Positions 50,632 through 60,255 of a stretch of DNA of 64,000 nucleotides are shown piece by piece (positions within the stretch are counted from its first letter, which is position 1; each line of letters starts with the position of its first letter). The DNA is taken from positions 60,344-124,343 of the forward strand of contig DASQNU010000240.1 of NCBI GenBank assembly GCA_035644815.1. Direction: 5' to 3'. Under the pieces are notes generated by a model. That model saw only the letters and a list, made by a program, of their open reading frames with translations. It searched no databases and was not told where the DNA came from. Source of the stretch: Brevibacillus_F sp035644815 (GTDB lineage Bacteria; Bacillota; Bacilli; Brevibacillales; Brevibacillaceae). The position numbers were made by a program, and so were the translations under genes.

Positions 50632-53550
50632 ATGGGAATGAACAGGTTTTTTGTGAAGCGCACCATGATGTTCCGCTTGATAGTCACGTGCTTACTGCTA
50701 TTTCAAGCGTTTGCTACACCCGTCTTCGCAGAGGAAACAACCGATGAAACCTTGCTTTCACTTCATGTGGACAAGCTTCTGGTTGATTTGGAAAAGGACC
50801 CCAACGGCAAAGGACTCCTTGCAGGCATCAACATCTACAACCTATCTACCAACGAACAGCTGTATGCGCGCAATGAGGATACGCGCTTCGTGCCCGCCTC
50901 CAACATGAAACTGTTCACTATCGCAGCTGCATTGGATCGACTCGGCCCTGACTACAAGTACAAGACAGAAATCTATGTGGACGGCCCTATTTCTGAAGAT
51001 GGCTTCCTGGAAGGAAATCTCATTTTGAAAGGGTATGGCGATCCATCCTTAACTTCCGAGGATTTAGATGAGCTCGCCGATGAATTGAAGGACAAAGGCA
51101 TTCGCCACATTCAGGGAAAAATCCTGGTGGACGAAAGCTATTTTGACGAGATGAGACTGGCGTCTGGTTGGATGTGGGACGATGAACCTTATGATTACAG
51201 CGCCCAAATCAGTGCGTTGGGCGTGGATCGCAATACGGTGACGTTTGAAATCAGACCGAACAATCAAATCGGTGAAGAGCCTAGCATTCATTTTATCCCC
51301 GAAAGCAGTTATATGACCGTAAGCAATGCTGCTACGATCGTAAGTGGATCAAGTAATAACACAAAGGTAGATCGTCCGCGCGGGAAAAATGTCATCACCG
51401 TGACAGGTACAATTGGAGAAAACGCAAAAACGGTGGAAGAAACGCTCACAATGGAAGACCCCGCTCTTTACGTCGGCAATCTATTCTCCCACTTTTTGAC
51501 GGCAAATGGCATTTCATGGAATGAACCGCTGCAAATCGAAAAGACAACGATCGATTCGGATGATCCATTCTTTACCCACTATTCCGAACCCTTGAGTGAG
51601 TTGATCAAGTATGCGAATAAGCAGAGCGATAACTTTTATCTCGAAATGCTTTGCAAAAAGTTGGGGGCTGTGGAAGGCCGCCAAGGCAGCTTTGAGGAAG
51701 GCGCAAAGGTTATCTCCGAATATCTGGAAGATGCTGGTGTTGAAGGATACCAACAGGTTGACGGTTCGGGTCTATCACGTCACGACCTGATCTCCGTTGC
51801 GGACATGATTGCCCTTTTTCGCTATGTTGAATCACAGGATTATTGGGACGTTTTCGTGGAATCTCTGCCGATCGCCGGTGTCGATGGAACGCTGGTAAAT
51901 CGGATGAAAAATACACCTGCAGCGAATAATCTCAAGGCCAAAACCGGTTCCATGTCTGGAGTAAATGCACTTTCAGGTACTGTAACCGCAGAAAATGGCG
52001 ATACCTTGCTCTTCTCTGTCTTGACCAACGGTGTCTACAAATCGGCGTCAGCTCGTAAATTACAGGATGAAATCGGTGTCCTGCTGGCGAAATATCCCGA
52101 CCTTTCTGAACCTGCTGCTGATGAGCCTGTGGAAGAAAAGCCTGATCAGCTATCCGACTTGCTTGATCCGATCTGGGAAGAAGTCGAGGAAAAAGGCATG
52201 TTTGCCGGAATCGCCGTACGTGCGCTCAATCCAGATGGTGAAGATACGGTGCTTTATGAACGAAATGGCGACAAATTACTGACTCCCGCCTCCAATATGA
52301 AGCTGTTTACCATGGCCACCGCACTACGTGAACTGGGTAATGATTATCGCTTTAAGACAGAGATCTATCTATCCGATCCGGTAAGACGCGGCGTCGTTGA
52401 TGGAGATGTGATTGTGAAAGGGTATGGGGATCCGACACTTCACACGGATGACCGTTCCACTGTCATGGATGGCCCGAAGCTTGAGGATTTGGTAAAGATC
52501 CTGAAGAAAAAAGGCGTCGAGCAAATCAACGGCAACATCATTGTGGACGACAGCTATTTTGACGACAATCGCCTCCCGCTCGGCTGGACATGGGATAACG
52601 AAAGCTACGGCTATAGCGCTCAAGTCAGTGCACTCTCGCTCAACCGAGGTTCTTTACGGCTGTATTATTCACCCGGAAAAAAAGCTGGGGATCCGGTGGA
52701 AGTGGAGCTTGTCCCACACACAGATTATGTACAGATTATTAATGAAGCGCAAACGGTTGGCCGAGACGATCGCAATACGTTAACCATTGAACGCCAACGC
52801 GGGAAAAATGTGATCGTCGTAAAAGGAAACCTCCCCCGTGGAGCGGACAAGGATTATGAACGCTTGTCTGTTGAAGAACCGGCGCTGTATACCGGCACCG
52901 TTTTGAAGGAAATGATGCTGGATAAAGGCATTAAGCTGAGCGAGGCGAGTACGGTCATGCTTGGCCAAGTACCAGATAGAAGCGACAAGATTGGCACCGT
53001 CTATTCCGAGAAGCTTTCCGAGATCGTGGAATACGGCTTGAAAAATAGCGACAACCATTTCGCTGAGATGCTTTTGAAAACACTTGGCGCTGTAAAAGAA
53101 GACGAAGGCAGCTCTGAGGCAGGTGTAGCAGTCGTCCAAGAAACACTGAAAGAGCTTGAGGTCAACACGGACTTTGACATGGTAGATGGATCCGGTCTAA
53201 CGCGATACAATATCGTCTCCGTGAACCACGTCACTTCGTTGCTATCGGCATTATCCAAACAGCCAAGAAAATTTGAGCTCTTTTATGACGCCCTGCCGAT
53301 CGCAGGGAAAGATGGTACATTGGAAAATCGCATGAAAAAGACCGATGCCGAGGATAATGTACATGCCAAAACAGGCAGTCTCGCAGAGGTGAGCAGCCTG
53401 TCCGGTTATGTGACCACCAAAGATGGCCATGAGTTGTGCTTCTCCATCATGATGAATAACTACCCCGGCAAAGCAAAAGACATGACCGATCTTCAGGATC
53501 AAATTGCCATCGCTCTGGCAGAATTGGAGTTAGGTGAAATAGAAGAGTAA
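50632..53550 (+). CDS. tandem-duplicated PBP4/DacB-type D-alanyl-D-alanine carboxypeptidase
   Basis: Exported protein of 972 residues from the ATG at 50632 (GGGAGG site), twice the size of a PBP4 (S13 family). A signal peptide ends in TPVFAEE. Two full S13 units follow. Unit 1 has SxxK in PASNMKL (about 91), SxN in QSDNFY (about 331) and KTG in KAKTGSMSG (about 436). Unit 2 has PASNMKL (about 553), NSDNHF (about 804) and HAKTGSLAE (about 912). All catalytic residues are kept in both. It acts on the peptidoglycan stem peptide outside the membrane as carboxypeptidase or endopeptidase. An acidic linker (about 495-520) joins the units. Confidence 0.93.
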   Translation: MGMNRFFVKRTMMFRLIVTCLLLFQAFATPVFAEETTDETLLSLHVDKLLVDLEKDPNGKGLLAGINIYNLSTNEQLYARNEDTRFVPASNMKLFTIAAALDRLGPDYKYKTEIYVDGPISEDGFLEGNLILKGYGDPSLTSEDLDELADELKDKGIRHIQGKILVDESYFDEMRLASGWMWDDEPYDYSAQISALGVDRNTVTFEIRPNNQIGEEPSIHFIPESSYMTVSNAATIVSGSSNNTKVDRPRGKNVITVTGTIGENAKTVEETLTMEDPALYVGNLFSHFLTANGISWNEPLQIEKTTIDSDDPFFTHYSEPLSELIKYANKQSDNFYLEMLCKKLGAVEGRQGSFEEGAKVISEYLEDAGVEGYQQVDGSGLSRHDLISVADMIALFRYVESQDYWDVFVESLPIAGVDGTLVNRMKNTPAANNLKAKTGSMSGVNALSGTVTAENGDTLLFSVLTNGVYKSASARKLQDEIGVLLAKYPDLSEPAADEPVEEKPDQLSDLLDPIWEEVEEKGMFAGIAVRALNPDGEDTVLYERNGDKLLTPASNMKLFTMATALRELGNDYRFKTEIYLSDPVRRGVVDGDVIVKGYGDPTLHTDDRSTVMDGPKLEDLVKILKKKGVEQINGNIIVDDSYFDDNRLPLGWTWDNESYGYSAQVSALSLNRGSLRLYYSPGKKAGDPVEVELVPHTDYVQIINEAQTVGRDDRNTLTIERQRGKNVIVVKGNLPRGADKDYERLSVEEPALYTGTVLKEMMLDKGIKLSEASTVMLGQVPDRSDKIGTVYSEKLSEIVEYGLKNSDNHFAEMLLKTLGAVKEDEGSSEAGVAVVQETLKELEVNTDFDMVDGSGLTRYNIVSVNHVTSLLSALSKQPRKFELFYDALPIAGKDGTLENRMKKTDAEDNVHAKTGSLAEVSSLSGYVTTKDGHELCFSIMMNNYPGKAKDMTDLQDQIAIALAELELGEIEE

Positions 53551-53572
53551 CCACTAAAAACCCATCCCTCCC

Positions 53573-55021
53573 CTATTCAGATGGAAATACCCGTTCTCCT
53601 TCTGTGGGTGAGGGATATTTTTTCACCATCGACTGCAGCGCTTCGCTGTCGAGCAGTTTTCCGTCCGTAACCACGGCTGAAATCGACCGCGTATGCGTAA
53701 TATCCTCCAGTGGATTTTGATCAAGAAGTACGAGATCAGCCCATTTTCCCTCTTCTATGCTTCCGGCCTGTGCATCTACTCCTAAAAATTTGACAGGTAT
53801 GACGGTCGCCGCTTGCAACGCTTCCAGCGGGGTTAAACCGGCTTCAACGAGAAGCTCCAATTCATCATGAAGACTAAATCCGAACACATTGGGAATTGGC
53901 TCCTTGTCCGACCAGATTGTGTCTGTACCAGCCATGATCGGTACGCCTCGCTCCTTCATTGCAACAATCAACTTCGGATAAATTTCATATAGACGTCCAA
54001 TTACAGCTCGGGACATCTCCAAGCCCTCTCTATTTTTTTCCTGGTAATCTATCCATACCTTTTGTACATCAGTGGGAGCGTATTGCGTCCGTGAAGGATC
54101 AATGTCTCTTAACAAATGATGAAAGGTGGCTAAAGTCGGTACGATATGTGTTTGATTTTTGGCAAAGGTCTCAAAAAGCGTCTCAGCCTTTTCTTCATCG
54201 TAAGACTGTGCAGCAGACAGATCAACGGCAAAGATGTACGGAATATGATTGGCATACTGTTTTCGAATCTCTGCTTCTTGACGGGAAGAGGCAATCAGGA
54301 TGCCATAAAAATGCTCAATGCTTTTCTGACCAACTTCCGATGCCTCCATGGCGCTTACCTCATAAGGGACATGACCTGCAAACGTCAGTCCTTGCTTTTT
54401 CGCCTCATCCGCAATGGCCAGATACACATTACGTGGCAAATACGTATACACTTTTAGAAAATGGACGCCGAACTCTTTTAACTCCTTTACTTTCTCTCTT
54501 GCCTCATCTTCCGTTTTCAAGTTCCATTGCATCAAAGACCCATCGCCCATAGTTCTTGCACCATCCAGAGCTGGCCCGGAAAAGAACAGGTGTGGTGCCA
54601 ACGTACCAGCATCTACTGTATTTTGCCATTCCTGTAATTGACTCATGGTCGCTCCCATGTCACGTATGCCGGTTACACCATTGGCTAGCAAATACGGAAA
54701 CGCGATTTCTTGGTCATCGAGTAAGTGAACGTGCATATCCCACAGGCCGGGTATGAGATATTTGCCTGTCCCATTGTAGATGAGGGCTTCTTTCGGTACG
54801 ATGGCTTTCCCAGACGGCTCGACTTGGACAATTTCATTTTCTTTAATGATCACTGTCATGTCTGGTTGTAATCGCCCCTCTTTTACATCGACAATCGTAA
54901 CATTGGTAATGGCATATGGTATATCTTTGTCGGTTTCAACCTCTGAAGCGGCCGAAGCATTGTCTACCATGCTTGTAACGAAAAATAGTAAGAAAATAAC
55001 TAGAGAAACGTGCTTTTTCAT
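53573..55021 (-). CDS. secreted amidohydrolase-family protein
   Basis: Metal-dependent amidohydrolase of 482 residues with a signal peptide (VTSMVDNASAAS). The imidazolonepropionase/prolidase-like layout is visible: YLIPGLWDMHVHLLDDQEIA (HxH), FLKVYTYLP (carboxylated-Lys strand), TFAGHVPYEV and QKSIEHFYG (His), then VPIMAGTDTIW (Asp). Extracytoplasmic members hydrolyse peptides or lactones. It is convergent with the PBP gene at a gap of only 22 bp and has no obvious partner. Confidence 0.87.
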   Translation of the reverse strand: MKKHVSLVIFLLFFVTSMVDNASAASEVETDKDIPYAITNVTIVDVKEGRLQPDMTVIIKENEIVQVEPSGKAIVPKEALIYNGTGKYLIPGLWDMHVHLLDDQEIAFPYLLANGVTGIRDMGATMSQLQEWQNTVDAGTLAPHLFFSGPALDGARTMGDGSLMQWNLKTEDEAREKVKELKEFGVHFLKVYTYLPRNVYLAIADEAKKQGLTFAGHVPYEVSAMEASEVGQKSIEHFYGILIASSRQEAEIRKQYANHIPYIFAVDLSAAQSYDEEKAETLFETFAKNQTHIVPTLATFHHLLRDIDPSRTQYAPTDVQKVWIDYQEKNREGLEMSRAVIGRLYEIYPKLIVAMKERGVPIMAGTDTIWSDKEPIPNVFGFSLHDELELLVEAGLTPLEALQAATVIPVKFLGVDAQAGSIEEGKWADLVLLDQNPLEDITHTRSISAVVTDGKLLDSEALQSMVKKYPSPTEGERVFPSE

Positions 55022-55231
55022 GGGTTACTCCTTATGTATGTTTGTTCTGGCGGTCAGCTGACTGTTTACTCTTTGCGGTAGGTCCTTAGGAGGGTCAAGC
55101 AAAATGTTCATTTTTTCTCTTCTATTATCTATCATTGTCCCATTTTCATAGGATTACATCAACGTAAAATCGAGTTGAAGGACAGCTATATGGAACAAGG
55201 CCATGTCATGGTTGCTGGACTAAAAGACAAC

Positions 55232-55261
55232 AAAAAAAGACATGCCTCGAAAGACATGCCT
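55232..55261 (-). terminator. rho-independent terminator after atoE
   Basis: Minus strand 7-bp stem AGGCATG/CATGTCT (one G-U) with a 10-nt loop and seven U. Confidence 0.7.
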
Positions 55262-55274
55262 GTTCATTCTTCAT

Positions 55275-56603
55275 CTAAAGAAAGAGAGCGCCAATGGAGA
55301 AAAGGACACCTGTCACGATCAGGGTAAGGACGCAATAGCCCATGATATCCTTGGCTTTCAATCCGGCAATCGCTAAGACAGGAATAGCCCAGAACGGCTG
55401 GATCATGTTCGTCCATTCCCCCCACGCTACACCCATGACCACCTTCGGGATATCTGCACCTAGCTGAACGGCCGCTTCTACCATAATCGGACCTTGTACA
55501 GCCCATTGTGCTCCGCCAGAAGGAATGAAGATATTCAGGATACCTGCGCTGATAAAGGCCCAGAACGGCAATGTATCTGCAGTGGAAATCGCGGTAAACC
55601 ATTGCGAGATAATGACCGCCAACCCCGATTTCTCCATCAGTGCGATAATTCCCCCATAGAAAGGGAACTGAAGCACAATCGCCCCCAGTGATTTTCCACC
55701 CTCCATGATATTGTTCACATAGTCGATGGGTGATCTGCTTAACAGAAGGCCGGCAATTAAGAATGTGGTATTCACGATGTTGATATCCAGCGTTCCTCCC
55801 TTTCCAAAATATCGGAAAAGAAAGATCGCACCTGCAACACCGATAATCAGATTCAGAATCCGCATCTGTTCCACTTTACTTGCCCACGACTGAGGAACTG
55901 GCTGAATCGTTGCTTCCAGCGTAGCGGCTTCCTCGTTTTCCAGCAGCGAATGATCGATGGTTCGTACATCTTTGTCTTTCGGTGCCATGAAAATCATGAG
56001 AATAGGCAAAGCGATGACAATGAGTGCAGCTGTAATCAAGTTAAACGGAGTGAGCAACGTCTCGCTGATCGGGATAACACCAATGGTCTTCTCCAGCGGA
56101 TGCCCCTTTGTGGCCACCAATAACGCCGCGCTGCTCGTATAGCCCATGGTCCAGATCACGAAGCCTGAGTACGCTGCGGCAACCAGTAGCGGATAGTGGA
56201 CATTTTTGATCCGTTTCGCCATCTGCTGAGCGATCACCGCTCCCACTACGAGCCCGACTCCCCAGGAAAGCAGGTTGGCCAGTGCAGAAATCAGTACGGT
56301 AAACGCATATGCCGCTCGCGGCGTGTTGACCACTGAACAGAGACGATTCAGCCCATTAGTCACTGCAGGTGTCTTGACAAGTGCCGCTCCTGTAACCAGA
56401 ACGAGACAGATCTGCATGGTAAAAGCGAGAATTCCCCATAAACCACCAGACCAATAATCAATCAGGTCAAGCGCTGAGTTTGGGGTCATGATCAATGCGG
56501 CGGCATACACCACAAACGTCAAAATAACGGCGAATAAAAACGGATCAGGCAAATAACGTTCCATCACTCTTACGAAAAAATTAGCGGTACTGCGAATCAT
56601 CAA
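55275..56603 (-). CDS. atoE: short-chain fatty acid transporter (AtoE family)
   Basis: Membrane transporter of 442 residues with about 11-12 hydrophobic segments. AtoE features are RYLPDPFLFAVILTFVVYAAAL, LSWGVGLVVGAVIAQQMAKR, the FIPSGGAQWAVQGPIMVEAA block and GEWTNMIQPFWAIPVLA. It imports acetoacetate or short fatty acids. Expression is predicted from a sigma-54 promoter under the adjacent AtoS/AtoC-like pair with a CcpA box in the leader. Confidence 0.92.
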   Translation of the reverse strand: MMIRSTANFFVRVMERYLPDPFLFAVILTFVVYAAALIMTPNSALDLIDYWSGGLWGILAFTMQICLVLVTGAALVKTPAVTNGLNRLCSVVNTPRAAYAFTVLISALANLLSWGVGLVVGAVIAQQMAKRIKNVHYPLLVAAAYSGFVIWTMGYTSSAALLVATKGHPLEKTIGVIPISETLLTPFNLITAALIVIALPILMIFMAPKDKDVRTIDHSLLENEEAATLEATIQPVPQSWASKVEQMRILNLIIGVAGAIFLFRYFGKGGTLDINIVNTTFLIAGLLLSRSPIDYVNNIMEGGKSLGAIVLQFPFYGGIIALMEKSGLAVIISQWFTAISTADTLPFWAFISAGILNIFIPSGGAQWAVQGPIMVEAAVQLGADIPKVVMGVAWGEWTNMIQPFWAIPVLAIAGLKAKDIMGYCVLTLIVTGVLFSIGALFL

Positions 56604-56633
56604 GCAACCTCCCTTTCATCTCTTCAATAGCAT

Positions 56634-56647
56634 AGAAAGCGCTTACA
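56634..56647 (-). promoter_or_regulatory. cre box in the atoE leader
   Basis: Minus strand TGTAAGCGCTTTCT, a perfect consensus match, lying between the predicted sigma-54 start (about 56681) and the atoE start codon, so CcpA would act as a roadblock. Confidence 0.8.
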
Positions 56648-56690
56648 ATAATGGGATATATAAAATCCATCTTTCTATGAAAAAGTATTT

Positions 56691-56707
56691 AAGCAAATCT
56701 CATGCCA
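56691..56707 (-). promoter_or_regulatory. sigma-54 (-24/-12) promoter of atoE
   Basis: Minus strand TGGCAT (56707-56702), five bases, TTGCTT (56696-56691). GG and GC are 12 bp apart as sigma-54 requires. The enhancer-binding regulator is encoded 79 bp upstream. Confidence 0.87.
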
Positions 56708-56708
56708 T

Positions 56709-56736
56709 AAAAAAACACCCTCAAATGAAGGCGTTT
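56709..56736 (-). terminator. terminator after the AtoS/AtoC-like operon
   Basis: Minus strand AACGCC/GGTGTT stem (one G-U) with a loop of about 10 nt and a run of U; it directly precedes the sigma-54 promoter. Confidence 0.7.
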
Positions 56737-56785
56737 TACATGAAGGATTGAAATCATTGACTACTTTTTGCACAGTTCGTGTTGA

Positions 56786-58147
56786 TTATTGCACACCATA
56801 TTCTTCGATCTTGTATAGCAAAGCTCGCCGTGACATTTCCAAGCGATTGGCTGCTTGCAGTTTGTTTCCGTTCGTCTCCTGCAACGTCCGGATAATGACC
56901 TCTCGTTCTACCTCACGCAGAATTTCCTTCATCGTTTTTCCTTTATAGGGATCTATCCCACTGCTACCCGCTTCTTTTCGCTCATCTGCCAATTGGATAT
57001 GCTCGGGCAACAGCGCAGGACCATTTGTGATCACAATAGCACGTTCGATACAATTCTCCAGCTGTCGCACATTCCCTGGCCAGTCATAGGCGACAAGTTT
57101 TTCGATCGCCTGCTTGGAAACGAAATTGACTTTTTTTCCTGTCTCTTCCCCAAACTTAGCTAAAAAGTAGTGAAGCAGCATCGGAATGTCATCTTTTCGC
57201 TCACGCAGAGGCGGTACCTGTATCGGGACGACGTTCAACCGGTAAAACAGGTCTTCCCGAAACTGGTTCTGTTTGATGCGTTCTTGCAGGTTTTGATTGG
57301 TCGCTGCAATCACACGGACATCGATCGGGATCGCTTCAAGACCGCCTACACGGGTTATGCTCCTTTCTTGCAGCACACGCAGCAGCTTTACCTGCAGAGG
57401 CAGGCTCAGTTCCCCCACTTCATCCAAAAAGATCGTGCTGTGATTGGCCATTTCGAATAACCCTAGCTTTCGTTCATTTGCCCCGGTAAATGCGCCACGT
57501 TCATAGCCAAACAGTTCGCTCTCCAGCAAATTCTCCGGAATGGCGCCACAGTTAACGGAAATCATGGTCTTTTGGAATCGAGGACTGTTTGCGTGAATGG
57601 CTTTGGCGATCAATTCTTTTCCGGTTCCGCTTTCCCCTTGGATGAGAACCGTCGCTTTTGACATGCTTACTTTTCCGACTAGCTTGTACACTTCCTGCAT
57701 CGGGGCGCTCAATCCGACCATATGATTCATCGCGTAGACATCCGGATTAGTCTCCTGCCACTCTTCGTGTTCCGTTATTGGCATGCGGCTATCCAAGGCT
57801 TTCTTGATGACTTGTTTTACCTGCCCAAGATCAAATGGTTTCTGCACATAGTCAAACGCGCCTAGCTTCATCGCCTCCATGACCTCGTGCGCGGATCCAT
57901 AAGCGGTCATCATAATGATGGCGGGCGACGCTGCATGCAACGGCTGCATTCGACGCAGCGTCTCCATCCCGTCCATTTCTGGCATTCGCAGGTCAATCAG
58001 CATCACGTCCGGATGATGGCGTGCCGCCATCTCCAAAGCCGTATGTCCATCCGTTGCTTCCAACGTGTCATAACCGACCTTACGAAGGGTTGTGGTTAAT
58101 GCTTTTCGCACGTTGGCTTCATCATCAACGATCAGCACACGCTGCAT
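56786..58147 (-). CDS. sigma-54-dependent response regulator (AtoC/NtrC type)
   Basis: Enhancer-binding regulator of 453 residues. The receiver (1-120) has VLIVDDEANVRK, the phospho-Asp in VMLIDLRMPEMDG and YVQKPFD. The AAA+ domain has Walker A GESGTGKELIAKAIH, the sigma-54 contact loop GAFTGAN and Walker B STIFLDEVGELSL. The C-terminal Fis-type HTH is NKLQAANRLEMSRRALLYKIEEYG. It overlaps its kinase gene by 23 bp and should activate atoE. Confidence 0.94.
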   Translation of the reverse strand: MQRVLIVDDEANVRKALTTTLRKVGYDTLEATDGHTALEMAARHHPDVMLIDLRMPEMDGMETLRRMQPLHAASPAIIMMTAYGSAHEVMEAMKLGAFDYVQKPFDLGQVKQVIKKALDSRMPITEHEEWQETNPDVYAMNHMVGLSAPMQEVYKLVGKVSMSKATVLIQGESGTGKELIAKAIHANSPRFQKTMISVNCGAIPENLLESELFGYERGAFTGANERKLGLFEMANHSTIFLDEVGELSLPLQVKLLRVLQERSITRVGGLEAIPIDVRVIAATNQNLQERIKQNQFREDLFYRLNVVPIQVPPLRERKDDIPMLLHYFLAKFGEETGKKVNFVSKQAIEKLVAYDWPGNVRQLENCIERAIVITNGPALLPEHIQLADERKEAGSSGIDPYKGKTMKEILREVEREVIIRTLQETNGNKLQAANRLEMSRRALLYKIEEYGVQ

Positions 58148-59618
58148 CTTTCTCGCTCTCCTTTCGTATTGCCGGAAGCGTCACGGTAAATTGAACGCCG
58201 CCCCGCTCATTTTGCACGGAAATTTGACCGCCATAAGCCTGTACGATCCGTTGTGAAATCGACAATCCCAGCCCCGTGCCTGTTTTTTTGGTGGTGAAAA
58301 ACGGTTCAAAGATAGACAGTTGGTCCGATTCGTCAATGGGCGCACCGTCATTATAAAAATGGATCCTTACCACTTCATCGTCTGTCTCCATCCTCACCGA
58401 TAAATGTCCGTTGGTTGGTGCGGCCTGTATACCGTTCAGCAGGATGTTGAGGAAGACTTGTTTGAGCAGCTCTGGTGACGCTTCGACCTTGGGCAGTTGT
58501 ACTGCTTCCTGCTTTTGAACGGATAGTCTTTTTTGTTTGATAGATGGTTTGATCAAAACCAAAGTGTGTTGAAGAACCTCTTGAACAGACACGGGGACAT
58601 GTTTTTCCTCGGTTGGTCGTGAAAAGAGGAGCAATTCTTCTGCAAACCGATTTAACCGTTCCACTTCCTCCACGATAATTCCTGTATATTCGCGGCTATC
58701 ATGGTCCTGCGGCAATTCATCCTCAATGATCTGCGTAAATGCCTTAATGGAAGTCAACGGATTTCGCACTTCATGAGCAATGCTTGCCGCAAGTTCACCG
58801 ATCAAGGCGAGTTTTTTGGCCTGAGCCAGATTGGACTGACTTGCTTGCAGATCTTCTGCTAGCTTGTTTATCGCGTCAATGATTTCTCCGGGCTCTCCGC
58901 GCATCCGCTTGATGCGGAAGGAAAGATTCGCGCTGAGCTGGCGCAGGCCTTCCTTGATCTCGGTGAGGATAAGCTCCAGGCGATGTATGACCATACCGCT
59001 GGCTGCAGCCGCTACGAGACACCCGATCCCTACAATCATATAGATCCCATATCTCATGCCTTTTAGCTGGACATCGATGCTCGACATTAATTCGTTGGCC
59101 CAGGCATAGCCAATCACTTTTCCATTTCGGATCAGTGGATACATGGCGTTCATGATGTTGCCGCGCACCTGATCGCCAATCGCCACATCCATTTTTCCTG
59201 TATGCATGACTTGCCGTCCAGGATGATCCATGGGGATTGATTCACCGACATGCTGGTTCATCTCCTGACTCGGTCCATACGTTACGATCGCATCCCATTC
59301 AGCAGCGTAATAGCCGACGCCGATCCCGGGATTCGCCCGAGCAATTTGATCCGTGACAGGTCCTAGCACCTGGTTGAGCAATTCGATATTCTCTTCCCGA
59401 TCCATCGCTTGGGTACCCTGCTGTTTCAAAATGCTGTTAAAATCTTCTGATAACGCGTAGTCGAGCTGATGCGTAATTGCGATCAATTTTGCTTGTTTTT
59501 CCTCTAATAGTGCCTCTTCGGCTATGTGCAGCAATGTGAATCCGGTAACGATAATCGGCAAGACCGTTACTACAATAACGGAAGCTGCGAGTCGGATTCG
59601 ATACAGATACGTTCTCAT
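58125..59618 (-). CDS. sensor histidine kinase (AtoS/NtrB-like)
   Basis: Membrane kinase of 497 residues. TM1 is at about 10-30, followed by an extracytoplasmic sensor (about 35-185), TM2 (about 190-210) and HAMP. The HisKA motif is LIGELAASIAHEVRNPLTSIKAF. The ATPase has VFLNILLNGIQAA (N box) and TKKTGTGLGLSISQRIV (G box). It pairs with the sigma-54 regulator and probably senses a short-chain fatty acid, which is inference from the downstream transporter. Confidence 0.93.
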   Translation of the reverse strand: MRTYLYRIRLAASVIVVTVLPIIVTGFTLLHIAEEALLEEKQAKLIAITHQLDYALSEDFNSILKQQGTQAMDREENIELLNQVLGPVTDQIARANPGIGVGYYAAEWDAIVTYGPSQEMNQHVGESIPMDHPGRQVMHTGKMDVAIGDQVRGNIMNAMYPLIRNGKVIGYAWANELMSSIDVQLKGMRYGIYMIVGIGCLVAAAASGMVIHRLELILTEIKEGLRQLSANLSFRIKRMRGEPGEIIDAINKLAEDLQASQSNLAQAKKLALIGELAASIAHEVRNPLTSIKAFTQIIEDELPQDHDSREYTGIIVEEVERLNRFAEELLLFSRPTEEKHVPVSVQEVLQHTLVLIKPSIKQKRLSVQKQEAVQLPKVEASPELLKQVFLNILLNGIQAAPTNGHLSVRMETDDEVVRIHFYNDGAPIDESDQLSIFEPFFTTKKTGTGLGLSISQRIVQAYGGQISVQNERGGVQFTVTLPAIRKESEKDAACADR

Positions 59619-59628
59619 AAAGCCCCCG

Positions 59629-59642
59629 TGAAAGCGTTTTTA
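59629..59642. promoter_or_regulatory. cre-like box before the AtoS-like kinase gene
   Basis: TGAAAGCGTTTTTA, one mismatch to the CcpA consensus, 11 bp upstream of the kinase start codon. Confidence 0.6.
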
Positions 59643-60255
59643 TATTGGTATCATACCATATCCAACGGTCTCCGGTATTATCTCCGGAACGAATCCGGCT
59701 CCCCTTTCAGCCATCATTATTTTCCAGTCCCTCCCTCGATTACAATAATACTCTTGTTCCATCATGGTACTTATCGAGCTCATTCTCGCACAGAGCCTGC
59801 ACCGGTATAAACTTCAGGTGTTATGTACGCAATATCCGCACCTTCTCTGCCGACATTGGTGTAAAAATCGATTTACCCACGTCTAATATACGAGAATTTA
59901 AATGTCTTTTTGTTCTATGCAGGGTTATACCCATCATACACGAAGAAAAGATCTACCGACGGAGTATCCGCTTGTAAGATCTTTGCCTAAGGGAACAATT
60001 TATTAATTCACTTTTCTTCCCAGCTCATAATAACACTTGATCTATGAATACTGAAAATCGCAGCATGTCACTCTTCGTCCAGTCCCGAAACTTCACGTGA
60101 GTCTGCAACTGGGTGCCACGAAACATAATCGCGATCCTCTCCAGTGACCAACGATTTTACAACGCCACAAAATCCTTTTTGCGCTCGGGAGGCACGGCTA
60201 GGGTTGAAAAGATGTAAATTAATCCAGTATTTCGTGATGATATTTATGTATTTTA
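59643..60255. other. intergenic stretch with no supported gene
   Basis: About 610 bp without a convincing coding region. A 63-codon frame on the minus strand at 60068-60259 (ends YVSWHPVADSREVSGLDEE) has a sensible composition but no ribosome-binding site or recognised family. It may be the tail of a lost gene. Confidence 0.4.
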
